Assembly: GCF_023656565.1 (NCBI RefSeq) | Contig: NZ_JAMOKG010000005.1 | Location: forward strand, 88,149-152,148 | Origin: Flavobacterium tyrosinilyticum | GTDB taxonomy: Bacteria; Bacteroidota; Bacteroidia; Flavobacteriales; Flavobacteriaceae | DNA: 64,000 nt | Reading direction: 5' to 3' | Shown here: positions 26,936 through 35,728 of the stretch, one piece after another | How positions within the stretch are numbered: position 1 is the stretch's first letter | Layout: each line of letters opens with the position of its first letter | Position numbers and translations under genes: made by a program | The notes under the pieces: model-generated | Told to the model about the DNA's origin: nothing | The model's input: only the letters and a program-made list of their open reading frames with translations | Database searches by the model: none

Positions 26936-27925
26936 ATGAACGGACAAATAAGAAACGACTGGAGCAGAGAAGAAATTCAAGCTATATACGATAAGCCTTT
27001 ATTAGAATTAGTTTATGAGGCTGCAACTGTACACCGCAATTGGCATAAACCTTCAGAAATACAGGTTTGCACCTTGCTCTCTGTAAAAACAGGCGGCTGT
27101 CCTGAAGATTGTTCTTACTGCGGACAAGCAGCACGTTACCATACCGATATTAAAGTTCAAGCTTTATTGCCAACCGAAAAAGTATTGGAGCACGCACAAA
27201 AAGCAAAAGAAGGTGGTTCCTCTCGTTTTTGTATGGCTGCTGCTTGGCGTGAAGTTCGTGATAACAAAGATTTCGATCGTGTTATTGAAATGGTAAAAGG
27301 CGTTAATGATCTTGGACTAGAAGTTTGCTGTACGTTAGGAATGCTTACCGAAGAACAGGCTAAACGTCTGCAAGAAGCGGGTTTGTACGCTTACAATCAT
27401 AATTTGGACACTTCTGAAAGTTATTATGACGAAATCATCAGTACACGTAAGTTTGATCAGCGTCTTAATACTATTAATAATGTCAGAAAAGCGGGAATCA
27501 CAGTTTGTTCTGGTGGAATCATTGGTTTAGGAGAAACTCCTGCAGATCGTGTTTCTATGCTAGCAACTTTGGCTACTATGCCCGTTCATCCAGAATCTGT
27601 TCCTGTAAATGCTTTGGCAAGAGTAAAAGGTACTCCTTTAGAAAATAACCCCAAAGTGCCTCTTTGGGATATGGTTCGAATGATCGCCACTGCGCGTATC
27701 ATTATGCCTGCTGCTGTTGTACGCTTAAGTGCCGGACGCATCGAAATGACCGAAGAAGAACAAGCTTGGTGTTTTATGGCTGGAGCCAATTCTATTTTTA
27801 CAGGAGAACGCGAAACGTTATTGGTAACACCAAACCCTGGACTTTCTGAAGACATGCAGATGTTTCAAAATCTTGGACTTAAACCTTTGGTTAAAGAGCA
27901 TAAAAGCGCTTGTTCTGTGGTTTAA
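26936..27925 (+). CDS. bioB: biotin synthase
   Basis: A radical SAM enzyme of 329 residues that inserts sulfur into dethiobiotin. The 4Fe-4S cysteines are Cys55, Cys59 and Cys62 (GGCPEDCSYCGQ). Downstream family motifs are intact, including YNHNLDTS and the C-terminal NSIFTGERETLLVTPNP segment that carries 2Fe-2S cluster ligands with the earlier cysteines. It stands alone here, with no other bio genes in the window. It has a good upstream promoter match and a hairpin downstream. Confidence 0.96.
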   Translation: MNGQIRNDWSREEIQAIYDKPLLELVYEAATVHRNWHKPSEIQVCTLLSVKTGGCPEDCSYCGQAARYHTDIKVQALLPTEKVLEHAQKAKEGGSSRFCMAAAWREVRDNKDFDRVIEMVKGVNDLGLEVCCTLGMLTEEQAKRLQEAGLYAYNHNLDTSESYYDEIISTRKFDQRLNTINNVRKAGITVCSGGIIGLGETPADRVSMLATLATMPVHPESVPVNALARVKGTPLENNPKVPLWDMVRMIATARIIMPAAVVRLSAGRIEMTEEEQAWCFMAGANSIFTGERETLLVTPNPGLSEDMQMFQNLGLKPLVKEHKSACSVV

Positions 27926-27996
27926 AAGATCCAGAAGATGAAATAATGTAAGGCTTGAAAAATTAATCAGCAAATAAGCTTTATAAAAAAATCAGT

Positions 27997-28025
27997 AACA
28001 AAGAGACTCAAAAAGTCTCTTTGTT
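27997..28025. terminator. hairpin between bioB and a convergent gene
   Basis: A 12-bp perfect stem (27997-28008 with 28014-28025) and 5-nt loop. The flanking T- and A-runs are modest, so it is a probable but weak bidirectional terminator. Confidence 0.65.
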
Positions 28026-28058
28026 TATGTCTTTACTTTAAAAAATTAAATATCCAAT

Positions 28059-28772
28059 TTAAATATACCTCACAAACTCCTCTCTTTTATCATAAGGAAT
28101 ATCATAATGAAGCGATTTTAAAATCATTGTACTCCAAGGTTGCCATATATCGGCAAGTTCTGTGTTTGTTATTTTATGATGTTCTAAAATTCCTTCGACG
28201 AAATAATCCTTAAGAGGCATATTTAAAATCCTTTCTTCTCCATCCTGAGTTAACTCTATTTTATATTCCAGTTCTTCTTTATCATTAATATAGAAAGTGA
28301 ATATACCGCTGTCCCATGAACTCAAATATTCTAAATCGCCATCATCATCATATTGTGTTGGCACAAGATTATTGTCTCTTTCATATTCAAATATCATAGA
28401 CATCATTCGATAATTTACCCATTGGTAGAAAACCTCAGCACTTTCCAACAAATCCTGCTTTTCTTTTTGACTATCCCAAAAATGTTTTTGAGAATAGGTT
28501 TTATCATTATTCAATTCTAAAATAAATCTATTGAATTTTTCTTCCGTCTGAATTGTTTCTTGAAAATACTCTGACACTTTTTCAACTTCATCATCAATAG
28601 AATCCGAACTTATAATTGTTGGAACTACCTCTCCTGACTCTAATAAATATCTCACCAAAAACCTATAACTTCCTGATACAGTAAATTCATATTCGATATT
28701 TAATTTTAGATATTTATGCTCCTTGTAATGCTCATATAGAGCATCTGTTAGAGAAACTAGATTTACATTCAT
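28059..28772 (-). CDS. hypothetical protein, acidic, 237 residues
   Basis: A cytoplasmic-looking acidic protein without signal peptide or membrane segment. Notable parts are a run of acidic residues near residue 143 (QYDDDGDLEYLSSWDSG) and a predicted alpha/beta pattern. I do not recognise a family. The size, acidity and single-gene context resemble polymorphic-toxin immunity proteins, but no toxin gene is adjacent, so this is only a thought. Confidence 0.6.
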   Translation of the reverse strand: MNVNLVSLTDALYEHYKEHKYLKLNIEYEFTVSGSYRFLVRYLLESGEVVPTIISSDSIDDEVEKVSEYFQETIQTEEKFNRFILELNNDKTYSQKHFWDSQKEKQDLLESAEVFYQWVNYRMMSMIFEYERDNNLVPTQYDDDGDLEYLSSWDSGIFTFYINDKEELEYKIELTQDGEERILNMPLKDYFVEGILEHHKITNTELADIWQPWSTMILKSLHYDIPYDKREEFVRYI

Positions 28773-28975
28773 TTTGGCGGCTTTAAATTTTTCGTACTTA
28801 TAATATTATTGCAATTGGGTAAAGATATCAACTTCAAAATATTCTTTCTATTCCATTTAAAAAAAATAAATAATTAAACCATAGCAAAAAACAGAAATGT
28901 GTTTGTAATTTTGATTTTGCTGGTTTTGAGTCTTTATCCCTAATTTTACAGAACAAAAAGAAAATAGAAAAATCA

Positions 28976-29470
28976 ATGCTAAAAAAAGCCCTTCCCCCTT
29001 TAATTGACAATTCTACAATTATTCTAATTATGGGAACTATGGCGGGCGAGCAATCTATTGCCAAGCAAGAATACTATGCAAATCGAGGAAATCTTTTCTG
29101 GAAAATTTTGTTTGCTATTTTTGAAGAAGAATTTAGCGCCTCTTATGAAGATCGAAAAGCACTAGTAAAAAAGTACAACATTGGTCTTTGGAATGTTTTA
29201 CAAAGCTGTAAAAGAGAAGGAAGTAGCGATGCTTCTATTACCGAAGAAACAATTAATGATTTTGAAGGTTTGCATCAACATTATCCTAATATAAAATATG
29301 TCTTTTTTGAAAGTAAAGCGGCTGCAAAGTATTTTTTAAAACATACAGCTCCGCAAGAAGGAATCACTTATACAACCTTGCCATCAACTAGTGGATTAAA
29401 TGCTGGTTTAACGAAAGAGGAAAAAATAGCACAATGGAAAAGGGTATCCGAAATAGCACTTTCAAAATAG
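28976..29470 (+). CDS. DNA glycosylase of the hypoxanthine/mismatch-uracil type
   Basis: A 164-residue protein of the uracil-DNA-glycosylase fold. The N-terminal active-site loop is MGTMAGEQSIAKQEYYANRG followed by NLFW, matching the G-x-x-x-G-x-x-S...QYYA.xRNxFW signature of DNA-deoxyinosine glycosylases. The C-terminal DNA-intercalating loop is LPSTSGLNAGL. It would remove deaminated bases such as hypoxanthine or uracil. It lies about 30 kb from a putative deaminase effector on the same chromosome; a link is speculative. Confidence 0.78.
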   Translation: MLKKALPPLIDNSTIILIMGTMAGEQSIAKQEYYANRGNLFWKILFAIFEEEFSASYEDRKALVKKYNIGLWNVLQSCKREGSSDASITEETINDFEGLHQHYPNIKYVFFESKAAAKYFLKHTAPQEGITYTTLPSTSGLNAGLTKEEKIAQWKRVSEIALSK

Positions 29471-29482
29471 ACTAAAAAATAG

Positions 29483-29725
29483 TTATCTGTTTCTCATAAT
29501 ATAGAACAGTATTTCTTCTTCCAATTCCCTAGAAAGATTTTCAAACTTCATCTTACGACGATAATTTTTTTCACTTCTATCCTTATAAAGCTCCGTTTTA
29601 GCGGTACTTGCACAGTAAGCATCACATATTACTTTAAATTTTTGATCGAGAATATACAATTCTTTCATCGAATCAAAATACGCTGCAAATTTAACATTGT
29701 ACAATTCGTCAGGAATAGCGGCCAT
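29483..29725 (-). CDS. hypothetical protein, 80 residues
   Basis: A small charged, helical protein (VKFAAYFDSMKELYILDQKF, then a Lys/Arg-rich middle and Glu-rich end) with no signal peptide. It converges on the glycosylase gene with only about 12 bp between stops. Family not recognised. Confidence 0.5.
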   Translation of the reverse strand: MAAIPDELYNVKFAAYFDSMKELYILDQKFKVICDAYCASTAKTELYKDRSEKNYRRKMKFENLSRELEEEILFYIMRNR

Positions 29726-29884
29726 AGGTCTAGTTGTATTTAAATTAATACTTTATTTTACCTTATAAGTTCATTACATACTCAATTAAAATCAGCTCTG
29801 TTTCTATCAGTTAGAAAATTGATTTGAAAGAATACTTAAAGTTAAAATGAAAAACTTTAATCTTTATGTTTGAAACTCTTGAAA

Positions 29885-29910
29885 TGGTTTCAGATTATAA
29901 TCTGAAACCA
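29885..29910. repeat. 26-bp perfect palindrome
   Basis: The left arm TGGTTTCAGATTA (29885-29897) is followed without spacer by its exact reverse complement (29898-29910). It has no loop, which favours a protein-binding site or cruciform over a terminator. No T-run follows. Confidence 0.8.
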
Positions 29911-29949
29911 GAAATAGTAAAATGAACCTTGAACCGTTAAAATGCAACA

Positions 29950-30012
29950 ATGGTAAAATCAGGTGTTTTTTTACATCATGCACCGCTATTCACACCTCAT
30001 CATCATGGTTAG
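29950..30012 (+). CDS. His-rich short leader-like peptide
   Basis: A 20-codon frame, MVKSGVFLHHAPLFTPHHHG, has five His codons clustered as CAT CAT and CAT CAT CAT, and stops at TAG. This resembles a his-operon attenuation leader, yet no histidine gene follows. A 58-codon frame (29922-30098, Cys- and Ser-rich) overlaps in another phase and could be the real gene instead. Neither has independent support. Confidence 0.35.
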   Translation: MVKSGVFLHHAPLFTPHHHG

Positions 30013-30464
30013 AAATTCTGCGGTTAGCGACGTATTGCTGCCAATATCAAAAAGGCGGTTGTCCCCTTATCATAAATCAATATTATAATTCAGGTTGATT
30101 AAGAATGCTTCAGAGACTATTGAGGGGCCTTTTTGCAGATTTTTTGAAACTTAAAGTCATAAAATTGTTAATTAACACAAATAAATACAAAAACACGTAA
30201 TAGTACTTATAGTAATATTCCTATATATTAAATAAATTTACATCCCTTTAATTTACAAGCCACAAATCATCAAAATGTCTATTCTATTTTATTTTATTAA
30301 ATCAAGTTATTAATGTTGGTGGGAGATTGGAGTTTATGCATTGTTTAAACTCCATCTGATGGTTAGAGCCGTTTATAACGACGAAAATGTTATTATCTAT
30401 TTTTCATTTCATATACAGTATTAGAAATTAGTACTGCATACAAAAGCAATAAACTACCCCAAAA

Positions 30465-31325
30465 ATGCTCGAAAAAAAATCTATAGTAATTGGATGTGAC
30501 GATGTCACGATACTGACTATGATATTAAATGCTATATCAATAGTATCTGCTTATACGTTTTCTACCGTTTCTGTATCAACAGGATTAGATTTGAAAAATG
30601 CGATAAACTCTTTAAATCCTGATTTAGTGATTTTAGGATTCAAACAAAATCAGCTCGTTTTAAATGATACCAATTTCAATTCTGATAAAAGAAATATTCC
30701 CATTTTATACTTGACTCAAAATTATGAATGCGAATCCTTATGCTGGACAAAACAAAACATTGTTTTTACTTATCCATACAATCAGATTAAGAATACCGAT
30801 TTTTTAATTTATCGAATTCAATCTATCTTTCTTCTTAAAAAAACAGAACCGCAAATCAAACCGGCAGCGACGTTTGCAGAAGCCGCTTTTCAGAAAAATA
30901 ACTCCGATAAATTAAGCCATTACGTAATGGAACTGGATCAAAAGGTTGAAGTGCTTTTAAAAGTAAAAGAACGTATCTCTTATCTCTATCCAAACGTAGA
31001 CGATGCCACTAGAATTGAACTAATGTCAATTGTAAATTCGATAAAGACAGTCGCGAACGACAATAAACTCTGGGACGATTTTAAAATCTATTTTGAACAA
31101 TCAAATCCAAATTTTCTTCTGGCTCTTGCCAAAAAGCATCCTTCCTTAAGTTCTCGAGATTTAAAATACTGCTGCTATATTAAAATGAATATGAGCAACA
31201 ATGACATCACCAATCTTCTTGGCATTAATCAAGAAAGTGTTCGAACTCATAAATATCGTCTTAAAAAGAAACTAACGCTTAAAAAAGAAGATGATATCAT
31301 TTCGTACCTCAGAACAGTTTCGTAA
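30465..31325 (+). CDS. pseudo-receiver LuxR-type regulator at the eCIS locus
   Basis: A 286-residue regulator. The N-terminal region has the strand/loop order of a response-regulator receiver (acidic pair at residues 12-13, NPDLVILGF near 51-59, ILYLTQ). The expected phospho-acceptor Asp is Gly57 and the conserved Lys position reads TYPYN, so it is probably not phosphorylated. The C-terminal 60 residues form a LuxR/GerE-type HTH (SSRDLKYCCYIKMNMSNNDI, then a recognition-helix region ESVRTHKYRLKKKL). It lies upstream of and co-directional with the injection-system genes, so it is the likely local regulator; that role is inferred. Confidence 0.65.
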   Translation: MLEKKSIVIGCDDVTILTMILNAISIVSAYTFSTVSVSTGLDLKNAINSLNPDLVILGFKQNQLVLNDTNFNSDKRNIPILYLTQNYECESLCWTKQNIVFTYPYNQIKNTDFLIYRIQSIFLLKKTEPQIKPAATFAEAAFQKNNSDKLSHYVMELDQKVEVLLKVKERISYLYPNVDDATRIELMSIVNSIKTVANDNKLWDDFKIYFEQSNPNFLLALAKKHPSLSSRDLKYCCYIKMNMSNNDITNLLGINQESVRTHKYRLKKKLTLKKEDDIISYLRTVS

Positions 31326-31731
31326 ATTATCTTTTATTTTATTTATACCTTTTACAATTGTAATGCTTATTCTATTCTAGCAGTACAAAAGATAGTTTTA
31401 TACTATCCATTTTATGATTTTCTTTGTTTGTATTACACTCTTTTTAATTTTCCATAAAACATTTTAATCAGTGCCATTTTTAATGGTGCTATTTCCATAT
31501 TGCTAAAACTTTTCTCTACATTTCAGCCGTTTATGCCTCTATTTGAGACAAAGCGTAGACAAAGTTTTTTCTGTCTATATTTTGTCTACAAAAATGCCAA
31601 ACATCTTTTGTCCCTGTCTATGAAAAGTATATTGCAAAATTCTCGTACAAATCTAATTGTCAGCTACTTTTACAAATACAAATAGCCAATCGATGCGCTA
31701 TTGCACTGAATTAATTTAAGAGTTAAATACG
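31326..31731. other. 406-bp upstream region of the eCIS structural operon
   Basis: It holds two small hairpins (31391-31407 and about 31470-31490) that may end the regulator transcript, and a cluster of GTCTA/TAGAC words with a 9-bp inverted repeat at 31555-31589. The 61-codon frame at 31500-31685 lacks protein-like composition and is not called. Confidence 0.5.
31555..31589. promoter_or_regulatory. inverted repeat, possible operator of the eCIS operon
   Basis: GTAGACAAA (31555-31563) and TTTGTCTAC (31581-31589) are exact inverted repeats 17 bp apart. Further GTCTA words lie between them and near 31616. The site is about 150 bp before the first structural gene and downstream of the regulator gene. 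Confidence 0.45.
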
Positions 31732-32301
31732 ATGATACATCAATCACTTCAATTTACGAATAAATTATTGGGACAGTTTTTAAAAAATCGTTTTGCTTTA
31801 ACCGAAGACAAAACCGTTGTGAACTATCTTATTGAACCAAGTGGAACTTTACCTAAAGTGAACCAAAACAAAGTCGTTTTATCGCTAATAAATATTGAAA
31901 AAGAAACCAATCAGCCTTTTTATATTAGAAACCAGAAATTAGAAAGCGGAAACTATTCTAATTTCAATCCCACAGAAAGATACAACATTGACTTGTTGAT
32001 TAGCAGCAACTTTGATGATTATACCGAATCTTTAAAGTTTTTAGACGCCATAATCGCCTTCTTTCAGATTAATAATTATATCGATGCGTCTTCCTCCTCT
32101 TCTATTCCAGATGGCTTAAGCCGATTAGAATTTGAGTACGAAAAGATCTCTTACCATCAAATGCACAGTTTGTGGACAGCAATGGCGGCAAAATATCAGC
32201 CTTCTATTATTTACAAAATGAAGCTGATAAAAGTTCAGAGTCATGAAATTATGGAAATCATACCTTCTGTAAAGAACACCAATAACACCATTTCCAAATG
32301 A
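31732..32301 (+). CDS. DUF4255/Pvc16-like tail cap protein
   Basis: A 189-residue protein with the DUF4255 pattern: MIHQSLQFTNKLLGQFL at the start, KVVLSLINIEKET in the middle, then the RYNIDLLISSNFDDYTESLK strand-helix and SRLEFEYEKISYHQMHSLW. Members (Afp16/Pvc16) sit at the sheath-distal end of extracellular contractile injection systems and terminate the tube and sheath. It opens the structural operon and overlaps the next gene by 4 bp. Confidence 0.85.
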   Translation: MIHQSLQFTNKLLGQFLKNRFALTEDKTVVNYLIEPSGTLPKVNQNKVVLSLINIEKETNQPFYIRNQKLESGNYSNFNPTERYNIDLLISSNFDDYTESLKFLDAIIAFFQINNYIDASSSSSIPDGLSRLEFEYEKISYHQMHSLWTAMAAKYQPSIIYKMKLIKVQSHEIMEIIPSVKNTNNTISK

Positions 32302-33131
32302 TACAGAGCAATTACATAAAAACCTTTGGTATTGCGGCCTATCATACTTTTTTTGATAGCGGAAAATGTAATTGTCTTCACTTTATTCCCAATCATAATA
32401 CGGATAAGATTTTCAAAAAATTTGGCTTTAAAATAAATCCCTTTTCAAACGGACTCGATTTATATTCAAATACAAAATCATCATTATCAGACTTATTCAA
32501 TTATATAGCACAAACTACACAGCAAAACTATTTTGAGTTTGATATAAAATGCACTAATCCTAATTTTATTCTCTTTACTACATTACCCATTAATTGGATT
32601 GGAGCGGTTACTTACTCTAGTCAAGATCCTAAAAATCTAAACAATGAGGGTAAAATAGTCCTTAACCAAACGTTAGAAAACAAACCTGTATCGACTCATT
32701 TTGGTCTTTTAAAAATTTATTTTGAAGATATATTAAAAGAACAGCCTTTTGGTAATGCTACTGTTTTTGAAATCAATTTTACGGCAAGAGCCACACAATG
32801 GCAATATTATTTTATCAATAAGAATGCAGTGCAGTTAAACAATCCTTCGATTACAAAAAAAGAAAACATACAATTTGACGGACCCCAAAATGTAACCATC
32901 CAAACGGGAGAATCGGCATTATTGTTTACTTCCAACAAAACCTATATCACGCTTAGCGAAAAGCCTAAATATAAATTTGATTTAATAAGCAATTCATCCT
33001 CTGCAAATCAAAACAATGCCAAGCCCAAAGTAATTATAAAAGGACTGCCTAATCCAGATGTCTCTAGAATAGGAATAATCGAGAATAGCGACCCAAATCA
33101 TGTCGCATCGCCAATGTATATCTATTTATAA
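32298..33131 (+). CDS. eCIS-locus protein of unknown function, 277 residues
   Basis: No recognised domain. It is rich in beta-type sequence with aromatic and Asn residues, lacks a signal peptide, and is translationally coupled to the DUF4255 gene. Its place between cap and sheath genes suggests a second cap or collar component. That is inferred from order only. Confidence 0.6.
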   Translation: MIQSNYIKTFGIAAYHTFFDSGKCNCLHFIPNHNTDKIFKKFGFKINPFSNGLDLYSNTKSSLSDLFNYIAQTTQQNYFEFDIKCTNPNFILFTTLPINWIGAVTYSSQDPKNLNNEGKIVLNQTLENKPVSTHFGLLKIYFEDILKEQPFGNATVFEINFTARATQWQYYFINKNAVQLNNPSITKKENIQFDGPQNVTIQTGESALLFTSNKTYITLSEKPKYKFDLISNSSSANQNNAKPKVIIKGLPNPDVSRIGIIENSDPNHVASPMYIYL

Positions 33132-33167
33132 AAAACTATTAAAAATGAACATTAAAAACTAAAATCA

Positions 33168-34745
33168 ATGAATTTATCTACCATTCAAACTCCTGGTGTT
33201 TACATTCAAGAACTAAATGCTTTTCCCAATTCTGTTGTTGGAGTAGCTACAGCTATACCAGCATTTATAGGGTACACACCACAGGCCTCTTACGAAGGAA
33301 AATCGTATACGAATGTGCCAGTAAAAATCACATCTTTTGCTGATTTTGAGGCTTTTTTCTCTTTGCCAGATCCACCTGCTCCTGCAAGTCCGTCTAAACA
33401 GTACAAACCTGAATACTATTTAGTAGCAGAAAAAAGTCAACCTATAAAAGGAGACTACATGCTAATTGCAGGAACGTATTACTCGATAGTTCCAGATCCG
33501 AACACGGTTTATTATTTATACAATAGCGTAAGGCTTTTTTATGAAAATGGCGGTGGAGATGCTTATATTGTTTCTGTTGGTTCTTATGGACCTGCGTCGC
33601 AAAAACCAGGAACTCCGGGAATTCCAGTTGTAAACCCGAATGTGCAATTGAATGATTTGACGAAGGGTCTTTCTCTATTGCTAAACGAGCAGGAACCAAC
33701 TATGTATATTTGTCCAGAAGCGACTTTACTAAGCGTAGAAAACAACGGGACTCTAATGCAGGCTATGCTTCTTCAGTCGACGCAAATGCAAACGGCAATG
33801 TGCTTATTTGACATTATTGGTGGCGACGCCCCAGATCCTATTTTGTATACAGAAGACATTACAAACTTCAGAATGAACACCGGTTCTGTTGGATTAAACT
33901 ACGGAATGGCATATTACCCGTTTATAGGAACTACGATAATGCAAAATTCTGATATTGATTACACTAATTTATTTGGTGGAGATGTAAAACAACTAGAAGC
34001 CGTTCTTAATCCGCCTAGTGCTCCTAATCCAGCCGTTGCTGCTATTATTGCCAATATTCAGAATCCATCGAGCACTTTGACTGTAACGCAAAATCATAAT
34101 GCTTTGCTTATTGCAAGTCAGACGTATTCCTTAATGATAAAACACATTGTAGCAGATGCTAATATTCTTCCTCCAAGCGGTGCTATGGCAGGCGTTATTA
34201 CAACGGTAGACAATGCTGTTGGTCCGTGGGAAGCTCCTGCTAATACTTCTATTGTAGGTGCGGCATCATTGCCAATTTCCATTTCTGAAAGTCAGCAAGC
34301 CAATTTAAACGTTGATGCTGTTTCGGGTAAATCGATCAATGCCATTAGAACATTTAATGGTTTAGGAATTTTAATCTGGGGATCCAGAACATTAGACGGA
34401 AACAGTCAAGATTGGAGATATATTCCAGTACGCAGAACTATGATATTCTTAGAGCAATCTTGTAAACTGGCTGCTCAAGCTTATGTTTTCCAGCCTAACG
34501 ACAAAAATACTTGGGAAGCTGTTATTTCTATGATCAGCAGTTTTCTTAGTTCGATCTGGAAACAAGGAGGTCTGCAGGGAGCCAGCGCTTCTGATGCCTT
34601 TTCTGTAGCCTGCGGATTGGGTTCTACAATGACGGCAGATGATCTTTTAAATGGTTTCATGAATGTAACAGTAAAAGTTGCAGTTGTTCATCCGGCGGAA
34701 TTCATTGTCTTGACATTTCAACAGCAAATGGCAACTTCTAGTTAA
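33168..34745 (+). CDS. contractile tail sheath protein (Afp2-4/Pvc2-4-like)
   Basis: A 525-residue phage-type sheath protein. The N-terminus TIQTPGVYIQE is the standard sheath opening (PGVYxxE), followed by IPAFIGYT. The C-terminal domain has TFNGLGILIWGSRTL and RRTMIFLEQSCKLAAQAYVF, then a final strand (VHPAEFIVLTFQQQ) typical of sheath subunits. It contracts to drive the inner tube. Only one sheath gene is present, whereas Afp and PVC loci have three, giving a simplified sheath. Confidence 0.95.
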   Translation: MNLSTIQTPGVYIQELNAFPNSVVGVATAIPAFIGYTPQASYEGKSYTNVPVKITSFADFEAFFSLPDPPAPASPSKQYKPEYYLVAEKSQPIKGDYMLIAGTYYSIVPDPNTVYYLYNSVRLFYENGGGDAYIVSVGSYGPASQKPGTPGIPVVNPNVQLNDLTKGLSLLLNEQEPTMYICPEATLLSVENNGTLMQAMLLQSTQMQTAMCLFDIIGGDAPDPILYTEDITNFRMNTGSVGLNYGMAYYPFIGTTIMQNSDIDYTNLFGGDVKQLEAVLNPPSAPNPAVAAIIANIQNPSSTLTVTQNHNALLIASQTYSLMIKHIVADANILPPSGAMAGVITTVDNAVGPWEAPANTSIVGAASLPISISESQQANLNVDAVSGKSINAIRTFNGLGILIWGSRTLDGNSQDWRYIPVRRTMIFLEQSCKLAAQAYVFQPNDKNTWEAVISMISSFLSSIWKQGGLQGASASDAFSVACGLGSTMTADDLLNGFMNVTVKVAVVHPAEFIVLTFQQQMATSS

Positions 34746-34794
34746 TCAAACAAAAACTCACTTAAGTAAATTTTTAATTTAAATATAAAATAAT

Positions 34795-35265
34795 ATGGCA
34801 ACAGATGACGGAAGCGCACAAGGCGCAACATGGCCCATGCCAAAGTTTAGATTCGAAGTAGATCTTGGAACAGAATTAACCAAAGTAGCTTTTCAGGAAG
34901 TTACGGGAATGGATGTCGAAAATCAAATTATAGAATATCGCAAAAGTAACAGTCCACTTTTTTCTGTGGAGAAAATGCCCGGTATTACCAAATACGGAAA
35001 CGTAACTATGAAACGTGGCATTTTTGTAAATGATAATACTTTTTGGGATTGGCATCAGCAAGTCGTAATGAATACGATTAAAAGAAGAACGGTTCTGATC
35101 AAATTATTGGACGAAAAAGGCGGCGTAACCATGCAATGGACACTAAACAATGCTTGGCCAACCAAAATTACGAGCACCGATTTGAAGTCTGACGGTAACG
35201 AAGTTGCGGTAGACACGATAGAAATTGCACACGAACAACTGATCATTAAAAATGGCGGTAAGTAA
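34795..35265 (+). CDS. inner tube protein 1 (gp19/Hcp-like)
   Basis: A 156-residue phage tail tube family protein. It has PMPKFRFEVDLGTELTKVAF, the GMDVENQIIEYR segment and the C-terminal strand pair QWTLNNAWPTKI / IEIAHEQLII. It polymerises into the hexameric tube that holds cargo. Its last 14 bp overlap the second tube gene in another frame. Confidence 0.92.
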   Translation: MATDDGSAQGATWPMPKFRFEVDLGTELTKVAFQEVTGMDVENQIIEYRKSNSPLFSVEKMPGITKYGNVTMKRGIFVNDNTFWDWHQQVVMNTIKRRTVLIKLLDEKGGVTMQWTLNNAWPTKITSTDLKSDGNEVAVDTIEIAHEQLIIKNGGK

Positions 35266-35722
35266 CGATTATCCCGTTAGCTTTTATTTTACACTTTCAT
35301 TTGCAGGTGTAGATGCGGCTTTCAAGGAGGTATCTGGAATATCTAAAGAATTAAGCGTAGAAGAAATTGTTTGCGGAGGCGAAAATAGATTTAAATATCG
35401 CCTCCCAACCATTTCTAACAGTCAAAACTTAGTGCTTAAAAGAGCTATGGTGCCTGCAGGATCTCAGTTGGTCAATTGGTGTGCCAACTGCATCGATCAA
35501 GGATTATCAAACCCAATACAGCCCAAAAATGTGATCTTAAAACTGCTTAATGCTTCAGGCGTAGTCTGTATGCAATGGACGTTTAACAATGCCTATCCAG
35601 TAAAATATGCCGTTTCTGACTTAAACTCTCAGGAAAGCAATATTGCGATAGAATCTATTGAGCTGGCATACACCTATTTTGACATTTCTAAGGATACCAA
35701 ATTTGATAAACTTTTTACCTAA
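35252..35722 (+). CDS. inner tube protein 2 (gp19-like, Pvc5-type initiator)
   Basis: A second 156-residue gp19-family protein paralogous to the first (FYFTLSFAGVDAAFKEVSGI, QWTFNNAYPVKY, IESIELAYTYF). In Afp/PVC-type systems the second tube gene encodes the ring that links tube to baseplate; I infer the same role. Its start overlaps the previous gene, consistent with coupled translation. Confidence 0.9.
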   Translation: MAVSNDYPVSFYFTLSFAGVDAAFKEVSGISKELSVEEIVCGGENRFKYRLPTISNSQNLVLKRAMVPAGSQLVNWCANCIDQGLSNPIQPKNVILKLLNASGVVCMQWTFNNAYPVKYAVSDLNSQESNIAIESIELAYTYFDISKDTKFDKLFT

Positions 35723-35728
35723 ATCATT

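Larger units (their letters stand above)
29726..30464. other. 739-bp leader/intergenic region upstream of the eCIS regulator
   Basis: It contains a 26-bp perfect palindrome (29885-29910), a His-rich leader-like frame (29950-30012) inside an alternative 58-codon frame (29922-30098), and a hairpin at 30328-30354 with 9-bp arms in the likely 5' UTR of the regulator. No larger gene is apparent. Confidence 0.55.

Noticed and set aside
28059..28772. Immunity protein for an eCIS cargo
   Set aside because: It is on the opposite strand about 27 kb from the cargo genes and has no recognised immunity family motif.
31500..31685. 61-codon frame upstream of the eCIS operon
   Set aside because: Low-complexity Phe/Leu/Lys composition, no neighbours at gene-like spacing, and it overlaps the operator-like repeats.
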